DNA of 64,000 nt from Pelagibius sp. CAU 1746 (GCF_039839785.1 NZ_JBDOQT010000001.1:2542001-2606000), one strand, 5' to 3'; positions 16,370-26,522 are shown, numbered from the stretch's first letter. Notes: a model not told the origin generated them from the sequence alone. Numbers and translations are program-made.

Positions 16370-18721
16370 TCACCCGGCGTGCATGACGAGTCGGATCAGT
16401 TCTGGCAAGGACTTTGTCTTGGTTCGCTTCATGACCGCAGCGCGATGGTTTTCCACCGTGCGCTGGCTGATGCCGAGCCGCGCAGCGATCTCCTTGTTGG
16501 CATGACCTGCGATAACCTGGTCCATCACCTGTTGTTGACGCACCGTGAGCCCGGCGAGGCGCTCTCCGGCCGCTTGACCCGATGGCGACCGACCGGGAGA
16601 CGACCCCTGCGCCAGGGCGCGATCAATACTGGCCAGCAGGTCTGCGTGCCGCACCGGCTTCTCGAGGAAGTCAACGGCACCGGCCTGCATCGCTGCGACT
16701 GCCATAGGCACGTCACCATGGCCGGTGATCATGATGGCGGGAAGGCGTGTGCCCGCCTCCTTCAACCGACCGATCAGGGCATGTCCGCTCATCTCCGGCA
16801 GGCGGGCATCGACCACCAGGCAACCGGCGCAGTCGCGCAAGCAGATTGCCAGGAACGCTTCACTGCTGGCATAGGTCCGAACGTCATAGCCGTGTTCCTG
16901 CAGCATCTCACTTGCGGTCCGCCGTATCGATTCATCATCGTCGACTACGAAAACGGTAGCTCTGGGCGGCGTCGCGGACGCAGTCGGCGTTCCGGCGCGG
17001 CCCGTTGCCCGCGAAGGCGTCATAAGGGATTGGGTGAGTCGCGTCAGGTCGGCCGCCTTAACCGGCTTGTGCAGATACAGGCAGTTCTGCTGAGAAATCT
17101 CGCGCAGCGTGTCAGATGAAATATCACCCGTCAGTATGACGACCGGAACTTCGTCATGCAGCGTCGCGCGCAGCGCGGTAGCGACATGGATGCCGGTCAG
17201 GCCCAAGGGCAGATTGTAGTCGGCCACAACGACATCCGGCCTCAACGTCCCGCGTGCCGCAAGCGCGAAAGCTTCGTGACCGTCAGCGGCGGCGACCGTG
17301 CGGTGACCTTCCTGCTCAAACAGCAGGACCAGCATCTCGCGGACCGACGGATCGTCCTCCACAATCAGGATTTCGCCGGTCCGCGGCGCGACCTGCGCCG
17401 GGCCGGCGCGGGCGAGCGCCAGGCGCTCAGCCTGCGACAGCCGCCCGATCGGCACGCTGACGGCAAACATCGAACCGACGTCCGACTGCGACTGGACGTC
17501 GATCGGGTGGTCGAGCAGACCCGCGAGGCGCTGCAGGATCGAGAGCCCCAGCCCGATGCCGAGGCGGCGGTCGCGTGCCGGGTTGTCCAGTTGGTAGAAC
17601 TCCTCGAACACCGCCTGCAGCTGGTGCTCGGGAATGCCGATCCCGGTATCCCAGACCTCGATCCGCAGCATGTCGCCGCGTCGCCTGCAACCGAGCAGGA
17701 CCTTACCCCGGACGGTGTACTTCAGCGCGTTGGAAATTAGATTGCGCAGCATCTGCTCCAGGAGCCGCGGATCGCTCCGTACGGCAAGGCTGCTCGCCAC
17801 AGTGCGCCAGGCGAGCTTCTTGGAAGTCGCCATGCCGGCGAAGTCGTTACTCAATCGCTCGAGCAAATCGCCGATCGAGAAATCGGATACCTCCGGCCGC
17901 ACGATACCGGCCTCGAGCTGATTTATGTCGAGTAGGGTGTTCAACATGCCCGACATGACGCCCAGCGTCTCATCGATTCGGCCGATGAGCTGCAAGCAGG
18001 CCGGGTCTTTGATCCGTTTCGTGAGAATGCCTTGCAAGAGGCTCAGAGTCTGCAGGGGCTGGCGCAGATCATGGCTCGCGGCGGCGAGGAAGAGTGACTT
18101 GCCGCGGTTGGCCCGCTCGGCCTGCGATTTGGCCAGCGCCAGGTTGTGGTTGACGCGGTTGCGCTCGGTGACGTCGTCGATGGCCAGCAGTATCCAGGAC
18201 GTCGGCGCTGAAGCGTCGCGCAGCCGCCGCGCGGACAGCAGCAGCTGCCGGTGGCCGAGGAGAGGAAGGTCTATCTCGGCCTCGAGATCCTCGATCCCCC
18301 CGGTTTCTGAGCGTAGCCTTTCGAGACAAAGCCCCATTGCGGGATCGTCGAACTGGCTGGCGAAGGGGTGGCCGATGATCCCGGCGGGCTCGACATTGAA
18401 GGCGCGGTAGTATGCGCGATTGGCCAGGACGACGCAGGTCGCCTCATCCAGTACGACTAGGGGGTGTCCAATGGCGTCGATGATGCTTTCGGAGAAGGCC
18501 GGAGCCGTGTCGCGGTCCGGAATCCGGGCCGGGACGATGTCAAGCGCCCTATCTCGCGGTGGCGCGATGGGGTCTTGTCGGAAGGGATCGGGCGCGCTTG
18601 CCGCGACGGCGGCGACAGCGATCAGCTCTTCGCGCGGCGCCCGATTGGTGTGTTCGGCATCTGCCGTTTTCCGCTTTGCCGATTTTTCAGTCACGGAGGG
18701 TCGGTGTAGTTGTTTGGTCAT
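16370..18721 (-). CDS. PAS hybrid histidine kinase with two receivers and LuxR output
   Basis: A 783-residue cytoplasmic protein. Domains: a low-complexity N-terminus (1-70), PAS (about 77-185), HisKA with His217 in AAASHDLRQP, HATPase (315-425; NALKY, DTGIGIP, GLGLSI), receiver 1 (450-565; Asp501), receiver 2 (588-702; Asp638) and a LuxR/FixJ-type helix-turn-helix (720-783). It has no transmembrane segment. From HisKA onward it is collinear with, and clearly similar to, the C-terminal 600 residues of the 1470-residue fusion protein, but it lacks CheB and CheR. The carboxy-terminal DNA-binding domain implies direct transcriptional control, possibly of shared promoters or by hetero-oligomers with the paralogue; that is inference. 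Confidence 0.92.
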   Translation of the reverse strand: MTKQLHRPSVTEKSAKRKTADAEHTNRAPREELIAVAAVAASAPDPFRQDPIAPPRDRALDIVPARIPDRDTAPAFSESIIDAIGHPLVVLDEATCVVLANRAYYRAFNVEPAGIIGHPFASQFDDPAMGLCLERLRSETGGIEDLEAEIDLPLLGHRQLLLSARRLRDASAPTSWILLAIDDVTERNRVNHNLALAKSQAERANRGKSLFLAAASHDLRQPLQTLSLLQGILTKRIKDPACLQLIGRIDETLGVMSGMLNTLLDINQLEAGIVRPEVSDFSIGDLLERLSNDFAGMATSKKLAWRTVASSLAVRSDPRLLEQMLRNLISNALKYTVRGKVLLGCRRRGDMLRIEVWDTGIGIPEHQLQAVFEEFYQLDNPARDRRLGIGLGLSILQRLAGLLDHPIDVQSQSDVGSMFAVSVPIGRLSQAERLALARAGPAQVAPRTGEILIVEDDPSVREMLVLLFEQEGHRTVAAADGHEAFALAARGTLRPDVVVADYNLPLGLTGIHVATALRATLHDEVPVVILTGDISSDTLREISQQNCLYLHKPVKAADLTRLTQSLMTPSRATGRAGTPTASATPPRATVFVVDDDESIRRTASEMLQEHGYDVRTYASSEAFLAICLRDCAGCLVVDARLPEMSGHALIGRLKEAGTRLPAIMITGHGDVPMAVAAMQAGAVDFLEKPVRHADLLASIDRALAQGSSPGRSPSGQAAGERLAGLTVRQQQVMDQVIAGHANKEIAARLGISQRTVENHRAAVMKRTKTKSLPELIRLVMHAG

Positions 18722-18826
18722 TCAGTCCCGCTTCTGTCTCAAGGGAGTGTTTCGAACTGCGGTAGAAGCAATATCAGCCCGATGTTTCACGCCAACGCGG
18801 ACTGCCTGCGACTGGCGTGCGCAGGT

Positions 18827-19138
18827 TCACCTGACCACAAGGTCATTGCGCACAGATTTGACGCCGTCTACCGCCATGGCGATAGATCCGGCGTGGCGTT
18901 TGGCATCGTAGCTGTCGACGAATCCACTGAGCTGGACGACGCCCTTGTAGGTCTCGACGCTGATCTGCATCGACTTCAGGCCAGGCGCGGCGAGTAGGTC
19001 GGCCTTCACCTCCGCCGTAACTGCGCTGCTGTCGATGTACTCCCCGGTGCTTTCCTGCTTGGGGGACGAGGAGCAGCCGGGCGCGATCATAGTTAGGCTA
19101 AGGGCAATGGAAGAGGCGAATAGCAGGCTTCTGGGCAT
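18827..19138 (-). CDS. BON domain lipoprotein (island copy)
   Basis: A 103-residue protein with a lipoprotein signal (lipobox near APGC) followed by a BON domain: SSAVTAEVKADLLAAPGLKSMQISVETYKGVVQLSGFVDS, then a conserved AVDGVKSVRNDLVV end. BON domains in OsmY-like proteins bind phospholipid or link membranes and are induced by osmotic stress. A second protein with the same plan lies outside the island at 31822-32124; both carry GEYIDxS just after the signal. The gene sits 105 bp upstream of the start of the divergent-side kinase block and is transcribed in the same direction as that kinase. Confidence 0.88.
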   Translation of the reverse strand: MPRSLLFASSIALSLTMIAPGCSSSPKQESTGEYIDSSAVTAEVKADLLAAPGLKSMQISVETYKGVVQLSGFVDSYDAKRHAGSIAMAVDGVKSVRNDLVVR

Positions 19139-19936
19139 GGTCGGGCACTCCCGGTGGCTGGTATCGGGCGGGGCTTAAGGTCGCGCGGTCGGCCACCACT
19201 GCGGCGGCTATCGGCGTGAAGCATTGAAACTCCATGAACCTACCGGCAATCGGTGCCCAATAGCAGGGCCGGAATATACCTAGGTATCTGCTTTAGCCTG
19301 GCCGTGGCTTGAGAGTTCCTTGACTTGGACTCTGAGGGTGCAGCGGCCGTTCGAACGCCGCAGAGCCCAAGAGCGGGTTTCTCTTGTCAATCAGGCTTGG
19401 ACGAGCGGGCGGGTCGATGCCTCTCGTCTCCTAATGGCACTTCGGTGAAGTACCCCGGCGTCGATAGGATGTCTGCAATATGACCTGGTGCGGACGCGGG
19501 CGAGCCATAGACACAGCCGGAGAACTCTGCGGTTCAACAGTAGTCGGCTCCACCCTCATCGATGTGGCCCCCAAGGTTGAACGAACGACCCGCGCTCCAT
19601 GAGTACGGAGATTGATGCACGGGCGATCGCGAAGCCTGCAGTCGAGCGGCCATCCACCTGCGCCGGCGTTTGGAATAGCGCTCGCGCTCCAGCAGAGATC
19701 CGCCGAGACGGCGGACCACATCTCATCACCATCCCGCAGCGCCGCTCGTAAGTTCGCGCCAGGTCCTATCAAGTGACCTGGCGCATTCGCTGGGGAATGG
19801 TGATCAGGACGGGGAAAGAGAAACAATAGCGGGGGCTGGCCCCGTGGCTCCGCCGCCTCTCTTCGGGCAGAGGCGGCGGAGCCACGATGGCCTGCCGTCG
19901 ATCTGAAGAGGAATAGATCGAAAGGCAACAGAAACA
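19139..19936. other. Gene-poor segment with a perfect hairpin (798 bp)
   Basis: A minus-strand frame at 19431-19937 is open but has a Ser/Arg/Pro-rich translation and no family features, so it is not called. The clear structure is the inverted repeat at 19844-19885. Confidence 0.5.
19844..19885. repeat. Perfect 17-bp inverted repeat
   Basis: GTGGCTCCGCCGCCTCT (19844-19860) and its exact reverse complement (19869-19885) enclose an 8-base loop. No T-run follows, so it is not a standard terminator. It ends 51 bp upstream of the ATG at 19937 and could act as a leader structure or a binding site. Confidence 0.7.
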
Positions 19937-20596
19937 ATGTTTCACGCCCTCACACCCAACCTCGGCGATCCCCTACTTCTTGCTGAAGCCTCGCTGCCGG
20001 CCCTTCAGGAAGTGCTCGGTATTCATCGAGGAGAAGCCAAGGTCACCTATGACCCGACACTAAAGAACCCGGTTCGGATCAGACCGGCACCCGGAACTAT
20101 ATTGGATGCCGAAGAGGCCAGAAACCGCCTCTCGGAGATGATCGGGACGCTGAGCACGGCGGCGGCGCCGTTTGAGGTCTCGTTCTTGAAGGCGCGGGTC
20201 CGCCAGGCCAATCGCGAGCCTTATCCGCTCGATCTTATGCGAGTCGCTGCCGGTCTCCAGCTGTTCTTTCTTCGTGCCCAGCATCACAACGAGCTAATCG
20301 GCGACACGCTGGAGGTCGATGTTTCGCTGTCAATGCCAAAGGGAGACGCGAAGGATGTCCGTGCCTATGTTGACTGCCGGCTTGCCGGCGACAAGTCCGC
20401 TGATCGAGAAAAGCAGCAAGCGCTTGAAGAGTATTACGCGGCGGTCCAGGCGTACTGGTCACGACTCTGTCGGACGGATCTCGGTTGTTGGGCCCTTGAG
20501 TCCGGAATCGGCGAGTTTCGGATGACCGCCAGGGTGCTTGTCGATCCCCGAGAAGCTCTGTCAGCGATCGGCTTGTCGCGCCCAGCAGCAGCGTGA
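19937..20596 (+). CDS. Hypothetical protein (219 aa)
   Basis: A 219-residue soluble protein with no signal peptide or membrane helix and no recognised domain. It has a mixed alpha/beta composition: an early LPALQEVLGIHRGEAKVTYDP segment, a central Leu-rich LMRVAAGLQLFFLRAQHHNEL helix, then strand-like LEVDVSLSMPK and DVRAYVDCRLAG. Its end (YWSRLCRTDLGCWALESGIGEFRMTARV) resembles the end of the 218-residue protein at 20946 (RWQRFCDESCHWLLDCGITHMEIKG), with aligned W, C, C, W and GI. The two are about the same length and may be distant paralogues. AAAGG precedes the ATG. Confidence 0.6.
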   Translation: MFHALTPNLGDPLLLAEASLPALQEVLGIHRGEAKVTYDPTLKNPVRIRPAPGTILDAEEARNRLSEMIGTLSTAAAPFEVSFLKARVRQANREPYPLDLMRVAAGLQLFFLRAQHHNELIGDTLEVDVSLSMPKGDAKDVRAYVDCRLAGDKSADREKQQALEEYYAAVQAYWSRLCRTDLGCWALESGIGEFRMTARVLVDPREALSAIGLSRPAAA

Positions 20597-20945
20597 GGTG
20601 TACGACAAGAGAAGGCTGAAGTACTTCGCTCCCGAGTGACCGCCATCGATGCCGGGCCGCTTCTTGAGAGGCGCGCCCGGCATCGGCGCCTAGGGCAGCC
20701 GCTCCACGGCCACGCCACCGAAGAAGATCCACCCGGAACCGAGGGCCGGTTGTTCGGCTCGCTCCTAAGGAGAGCCGAAGCAACGGGCCCACGATCCCGA
20801 GACTCTATGAGTCCAAGTGTTTGCTGCCGCTAACACTGGACGCGCATAGCGCCCCTGGCTCCCGGAGCGCGCAGCGCTCGCCTCGCGAGGCGGCCTTCCC
20901 GCTCGCGAGTTCCTGACTAACGAAATCCGTACGGAGAAAGCAAGA
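20597..20945. other. Intergenic region with palindromes (349 bp)
   Basis: No gene is seen. Just upstream of the next ATG there is a GAGCGC-GCA-GCGCTC hairpin and a GCCTCGCGAGGC palindrome (about 20863-20892), echoing the hairpin in the leader of the previous gene. Confidence 0.5.
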
Positions 20946-21602
20946 ATGACCACCTACAGCATTGATACCTTCAAGCCCCAGAGGACGTGCTGGCACACCC
21001 TCAATCGCTCGACGCCAGACTACCGAGACATGCTGCCGCTGCCGCATGCCGTCCCCCCCAAAGATCGGCCGCTGGTCCTCGATTTCCTGGCCCAGAGAAA
21101 GGGGGCGTCGCCTTTACAGATTTCCCGGCTGGATTACGGTCGCTGCGTTGGCGGCTACCGGACACGGGTCCTCGAGTGGCTCTATCATCTCGCCGGCGTG
21201 CTTGCCCCGGCCCAGCTGATCAGCCTGAGAGCCGAGCTCTATCCGGACGATGATCCGATGCCGAGCCTGCCGGCGGTCCAGTTCCGCGAGCTCGGCGCGT
21301 CGATGTGGCAGTCAGTCACGTTTCCGGCTCTGTTCGACAACTACCCCGCAGATTTCTACCTCAGTTTCTCTGCTGAAGTTGAAGAGTCGGGGGTTGTCGT
21401 CAGGCCCGAAGCGCACCTGGCGAGAGTCGGTCCGGAAGCTATAACCGGTCCGCTCGAAGGCTTGGCCTTCGTAGACGAAGCGATGGAGCAGGCACAGCTG
21501 CGCTGGCAGCGTTTCTGCGATGAGAGCTGCCACTGGCTCCTCGACTGCGGGATCACCCACATGGAGATCAAAGGCAGCACCGCCACCGTGTCGCGCCGAT
21601 GA
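20946..21602 (+). CDS. Hypothetical protein (218 aa)
   Basis: A 218-residue soluble protein with no recognised family. It begins MTTYSIDTFKPQRTCWHTLN and has a middle section (YRTRVLEWLYHLAGVLAPAQLISL) likely to be helical, then strand-like FYLSFSAEVEESGVVV. The C-terminal third shows the W-R-C...C-W-L..GI pattern shared with the upstream 219-residue protein. The ACGGAGAAAGC leader is a reasonable ribosome-binding site. The gene is in the same direction as its putative paralogue but 349 bp away, so it probably has its own promoter. The function is unknown; an element-specific role such as control or defence is possible but unsupported. Confidence 0.6.
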   Translation: MTTYSIDTFKPQRTCWHTLNRSTPDYRDMLPLPHAVPPKDRPLVLDFLAQRKGASPLQISRLDYGRCVGGYRTRVLEWLYHLAGVLAPAQLISLRAELYPDDDPMPSLPAVQFRELGASMWQSVTFPALFDNYPADFYLSFSAEVEESGVVVRPEAHLARVGPEAITGPLEGLAFVDEAMEQAQLRWQRFCDESCHWLLDCGITHMEIKGSTATVSRR

Positions 21603-21644
21603 CAGGCAGGCACAACGCTACGCCAAAGATGTGGGCAATGTGAC

Positions 21645-21676
21645 GATGCGCCGGGACAGGCTGGTCACGGCGCATC
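21645..21676. repeat. Inverted repeat, 9-bp arms
   Basis: GATGCGCCG (21645-21653) and CGGCGCATC (21668-21676) are exact reverse complements around a 14-base loop, 43 bp after the stop of the 218-residue protein. There is no T-run on the plus strand. Confidence 0.5.
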
Positions 21677-21897
21677 CTCTTTGGTCGCACTCCGGTTGTC
21701 CAGCTTGGTCCCGGGCTCAATGGACCAATAGCTGCAGTGTCCGCCCCCACGCAGACATACAAGCCGACCAAGCGGCGCGCTTCAGAAAGCACGGTTCAAC
21801 AACGCCGGGGCCCTTTGGGTTCCGGCCTTCTCTTGACAAAACAGGCGACGCGACCGCCGGCAGAAGGCCGGCGGGCGCCAACCCGATTGGAAAAACG

Positions 21898-22008
21898 ATG
21901 ACAGATAAGATGAAACTCCTGCAGCGCATTCACGATGCGACCGAAGCGCTCGTCTGTCTCACGCGCGGCGAAGTGCCGAGCGCGGAAGAGTCGGCCGCAG
22001 CTCCCTGA
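21898..22008 (+). CDS. Possible 36-residue peptide near island end
   Basis: ATG at 21898 opens MTDKMKLLQRIHDATEALVC, followed by an acidic Ala-rich tail. It has an A-rich leader (GATTGGAAAAACG) like those of the two genes before it, and a GCCGGC-AGAAG-GCCGGC hairpin lies just upstream. The start is amphipathic-helix-like. Without comparison it cannot be told from a chance frame. Confidence 0.25.
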   Translation: MTDKMKLLQRIHDATEALVCLTRGEVPSAEESAAAP

Positions 22009-22031
22009 TTCGAGGGGCCGCCGGCGGCAAA

Positions 22032-22053
22032 TGTGTCACAGGGATGTGTCACA
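22032..22053. promoter_or_regulatory. Paired TGTG-N-CACA palindromes, right island end
   Basis: Two TGTGTCACA palindromes start at 22032 and 22045, 13 bp apart as at the left end. Between them and the tRNA lies a hairpin, CGGCAGCG (22061-22068) with CGCTGCCG (22074-22081). The order hairpin then palindrome pair, read inward from the att repeat, mirrors the left end. Confidence 0.4.
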
Positions 22054-22113
22054 CCCGCGCCGGCAGCGTGAGGCGCTGCCGAAATGGCTAAAATGCGAGA
22101 TAAATCAGTGGTT

Positions 22114-22187
22114 TGGCTGGGGGACCTGGATTCGAACCAGGGCTGCTCGGGTCAGAGCCGAGAGTTCTACCGCTAAACTATCCCCCA
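22114..22187 (-). tRNA. tRNA-Gln (anticodon CTG)
   Basis: Read on the minus strand: acceptor TGGGGGA pairs with TCCCCCA; the D-arm is GTTTAGCGGTAGAAC; the anticodon stem CTCGG/CCGAG closes the loop CTCTGAC, giving anticodon CTG (reads CAG, glutamine). The T-arm is CTGG-TTCGAATC-CAGG type, the discriminator is G, and CCA is encoded. Its 3' 28 bases are duplicated at 424-451, so this gene is the integration target that bounds the island. Confidence 0.95.
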
Positions 22188-22450
22188 GCAGGCGGGCCTG
22201 AGAGAGCCCCAGGCGGGCCCTTCATAGCGCGGCGGTGCTTTACATAGTCCTACCACCCCCCTGATGACAACCATTTTTCGGGCGGATTCCAACCTCGTTC
22301 CGGCGATTTTTCCGTCGATTTCGCGCTGCAACGTGGTCTGGGGTGCTGGCGAAAAGCCTTGTGATCACGCTAAGATAGCCGATAAAGGCATGAACAAGCG
22401 GGACCGGAGGCCGAACCGGTACCCTCGGAACGAACGGGAACGAGCTTCAG

Positions 22451-23575
22451 GTGACCGCCTCCGTCAACGGGCAGGGCCGCACTTCTTGGAGGCGGTCGGA
22501 CGCCAGCCGGCAGCGCCGCGGCGCTGCGGAAGCCGTTTCCCCGGGGCTTTACGCGGCCCTCGATCTGGGCACCAACAACTGCCGCCTGCTGGTGGCCAAG
22601 CCCTCCGGGGACGGGTTTCGCGTGGTCGACGCCTTTTCGCGCATCGTGCGCCTCGGCGAAGGACTGGCCGCCAGTGGCCGCCTGTCGGGGCCGGCCATGT
22701 CCCGCACCCTGGAAGCCCTAAAAATCTGCGCCGCCAAGATCCGCCGGCGCGGCGTGACCCGCGTGCGCGCCGTGGCGACGGAAGCCTGCCGCAGGGCATC
22801 GAACTGCGAGGATTTTCTGGAGCGGGTCCGCAGGGAGACCGGCATCGAACTGGAGATCATCTCCCAGAACGAGGAGGCGGCGCTGGCGATCTGTGGCTGC
22901 GCGCCTCTCATCGACCCCGACATTCCCGACATTCTGCTGTTCGACATCGGCGGGGGCAGCACCGAGATTTGTTGGTTGAAGGTCCAGCCCGCCCGCGATG
23001 CCGCGGCGGATGCCCTCCCCCCGGCGGCGGAGTTGTCCCTTTTCGCCTGGGCCTCGGTGCCGATCGGCGTCATCACTCTGGCGGAGCGCCACGGCGGCGG
23101 CGAAGTCTCGTCCGAGACTTATCAGGCCATGGTCACGGAGATGGCGGCCGCTGTGGCGGCGTTCGATGACCGTCACAAGGTGACGGCGTCGGTGACCGGC
23201 GGCGAACTGCAGATGCTGGGAACCTCCGGTACCGTGACCACCTTGGCCGGGGTCCACAAGGACTTGCCGCGCTACAACCGTTCGCGGGTCGACGGCAGCT
23301 ACCTGGATATGGATACGGTGCATGATATTTGCGCGCGGATCACCGCCATGAGCTATGCCCAGCGCGCGGCCCATCCCTGCATCGGGCCGGAGCGTGCCGA
23401 TCTGGTGGTGGCCGGCTGCGCCATACTTTCGGCGCTGTGCCGCCTATGGCCGGCACAGCGTCTGCGGGTTGCCGACCGGGGCCTGCGCGAGGGCATGCTC
23501 TATGCCATGATCCACGGCATCAGCGCGCCCGAGGGGAGTTGGGCCGACCTGGGGGCAGCCCCCGGGTTGGACTGA
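22451..23575 (+). CDS. Ppx/GppA family exopolyphosphatase/pppGpp phosphohydrolase
   Basis: A 374-residue protein from a GTG start. The ASKHA-fold phosphatase motifs are visible: [12 protein letters not shown] (phosphate loop 1), [23 protein letters not shown] (catalytic Glu region) and [12 protein letters not shown] (phosphate loop 2), with [11 protein letters not shown] further on. The family hydrolyses terminal phosphate from polyphosphate and/or pppGpp in the stringent response. It lacks the extra C-terminal HD-like domains of long Ppx proteins, so it is a short-form member. The next gene, rlmE, starts 13 bp after the stop with its ribosome-binding site overlapping this gene's end; this pairing is common in Alphaproteobacteria. 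Confidence 0.9.
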   Translation: MTASVNGQGRTSWRRSDASRQRRGAAEAVSPGLYAALDLGTNNCRLLVAKPSGDGFRVVDAFSRIVRLGEGLAASGRLSGPAMSRTLEALKICAAKIRRRGVTRVRAVATEACRRASNCEDFLERVRRETGIELEIISQNEEAALAICGCAPLIDPDIPDILLFDIGGGSTEICWLKVQPARDAAADALPPAAELSLFAWASVPIGVITLAERHGGGEVSSETYQAMVTEMAAAVAAFDDRHKVTASVTGGELQMLGTSGTVTTLAGVHKDLPRYNRSRVDGSYLDMDTVHDICARITAMSYAQRAAHPCIGPERADLVVAGCAILSALCRLWPAQRLRVADRGLREGMLYAMIHGISAPEGSWADLGAAPGLD

Positions 23576-23588
23576 GGAGACCGGAACC

Positions 23589-24371
23589 TTGGCAAAATCC
23601 GGCGGCGGAAGATCGCGGAGCGGCCGCGGCGCGCGCTCCACGGGCCGTGGCGGCGGCGCGGGCGCGCGCGATACCTCGGGCCGCAACCTCAAGGTCAGGG
23701 TGAAGACCGCCAAGCGGCGCTCGACCTCCTCCACCCGCTGGCTGGAGCGGCAGCTCAACGACCCCTACGTGGCCGAAGCGCGCAAGCGCGGCTACCGGTC
23801 GCGGGCCGCCTTCAAGCTGGCTCAGCTCGACGACCGCTTCCATTTCCTCAAGAGCGGTGCGCGCATCGTCGATCTGGGGTGCGCACCCGGCGGCTGGCTG
23901 CAGGTCTTGGCGGAGCGCTGCGGGCGCAGCGGCAGGATCGTCGGCATCGACCTGCAGGAGGTCGAGCCGGTCGCCGGCGCCGACCTGCTGGTCGGAGACT
24001 TTCTGGACGAAGACGCTCCGGACCGCCTGAAGACGGCGCTGGGCGGCCCGGCCGACATCGTGCTGTCGGACATGGCGGCGTCCTCCACGGGCCATGCCAA
24101 GACCGATCACCTGAAGGTCATGGCGCTGGTCGAGGCCGCGCACCTCTTTGCCCGCGAGGTCCTGGCCCCTGGCGGAGCCTTCGTGGCCAAGGTGCTGCAG
24201 GGCGGCACCGAGCGCGAGCTGCTTGCGGAACTGAAGCGGGATTTCGCCAAGGTCAGCCACGTGAAGCCGGCGGCCAGCCGCGCGGACTCGGCGGAGATGT
24301 ATCTGGTGGCCACGGGCTTTCGCGGCACGCCGCCGGCAGAGGACCGTGAGGACGGCCAGGCCGCCGGCTAG
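23589..24371 (+). CDS. rlmE: 23S rRNA (uridine-2'-O-)-methyltransferase RlmE
   Basis: A 260-residue protein from a TTG start with AGGAGA seven bases before it. RlmE (FtsJ/RrmJ) 2'-O-methylates U2552 in the A-loop of 23S rRNA using SAM. After a 35-residue basic Gly/Arg/Ser-rich extension, the catalytic K-D-K-E set can be seen: Lys76 in [16 protein letters not shown] (SAM loop), [15 protein letters not shown] and SAEMYLVA. The N-terminal extension is typical of alphaproteobacterial members. Its stop codon shares the palindrome CTAG with the stop of the convergent gene on the minus strand. Confidence 0.95.
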   Translation: MAKSGGGRSRSGRGARSTGRGGGAGARDTSGRNLKVRVKTAKRRSTSSTRWLERQLNDPYVAEARKRGYRSRAAFKLAQLDDRFHFLKSGARIVDLGCAPGGWLQVLAERCGRSGRIVGIDLQEVEPVAGADLLVGDFLDEDAPDRLKTALGGPADIVLSDMAASSTGHAKTDHLKVMALVEAAHLFAREVLAPGGAFVAKVLQGGTERELLAELKRDFAKVSHVKPAASRADSAEMYLVATGFRGTPPAEDREDGQAAG

Positions 24372-24817
24372 ACCGCTATGACCTCGCCCAGGTGCTTGGC
24401 CAGTTCGTGGTCGGGAATCGGGGTCAGGTCCTTGGACAGCTCGCCGTCGATCTTGGCCGTGGCCTCTTTGTCCAGAGCCTGGCGCAGGTCTCCCAGGGTC
24501 TTGGCTGGGGCGACCAGCACCAGCCTGTCATAGCTCTTCAGCCGCGCCGCGGTGTTGAGGATCTCGGCGAGATCCTCGGCAAAGCGCCGCTTTTCCTCGC
24601 GGTGGGCATCGCTCGGCGGCTCCATGGCGTGGCGCTGGGGGCCCATGCGGTCGTGGCTGCGCCCAGGCCGGTCGGCGTCGAGCTCGCGGCTCGGCTTGTG
24701 GGGGCGGCGCATTTCCTCTGCCGGCAGGGGTGTAAGTCCTTTGCCGGGTCCGGTATTCTCCAAAATCCGTGCCCTTGCGCCATCGGCGATGACAATCCAG
24801 CTGCGGGTTGATCTCAT
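24368..24817 (-). CDS. Host attachment family protein
   Basis: A 149-residue protein starting [22 protein letters not shown], with a central stretch of charged residues ([19 protein letters not shown]) and a second half [30 protein letters not shown] followed by [16 protein letters not shown]. This is the 'protein required for attachment to host cells' family, first named in Agrobacterium. The fold resembles release-factor domain 2 and archaeal Pelota-type domains. In free-living relatives the role is undefined. It is convergent with rlmE, and the two stops overlap by 4 bp. Confidence 0.88.
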   Translation of the reverse strand: MRSTRSWIVIADGARARILENTGPGKGLTPLPAEEMRRPHKPSRELDADRPGRSHDRMGPQRHAMEPPSDAHREEKRRFAEDLAEILNTAARLKSYDRLVLVAPAKTLGDLRQALDKEATAKIDGELSKDLTPIPDHELAKHLGEVIAV

Positions 24818-24971
24818 AACGGACTTCCTGAGTTCGGCTTAGATTTCAGGGTGATATTCCCGCCACTTCGCGGACGGTGCGATGATCCAGGTCAATCTTG
24901 CCGGAGCGCGAAACCCCTGGACCGGGAACTCCGGCGCCAGCCATGACCGCAACGCGGCCCCCCTATGTTAA

Positions 24972-26522
<1,551 letters not shown>

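Larger units (their letters stand above)
424..22141. mobile_element. Putative genomic island integrated in tRNA-Gln 3' end
   Basis: The segment is bounded by 28-bp exact direct repeats of the tRNA-Gln 3' end and lies on the 3' side of the intact tRNA, as expected for integration that rebuilds the tRNA. Just inside both ends lie a hairpin and two TGTG-N-CACA palindromes starting 13 bp apart. The content is accessory: two giant hybrid kinases, lipoproteins, stress proteins, gene fragments and long gene-poor stretches. The flanks are dense housekeeping genes. No integrase, transposase, relaxase or plasmid-replication gene is recognisable, so the element is probably immobile now or depends on an enzyme encoded elsewhere. 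Whether the whole length arrived in one event cannot be told from this sequence. Confidence 0.75.

Noticed and set aside
19431-19937. Minus-strand 168-residue frame in the gene-poor stretch
   Set aside because: Low-complexity Ser/Arg/Pro translation, includes the perfect hairpin region, and no family similarity is seen.
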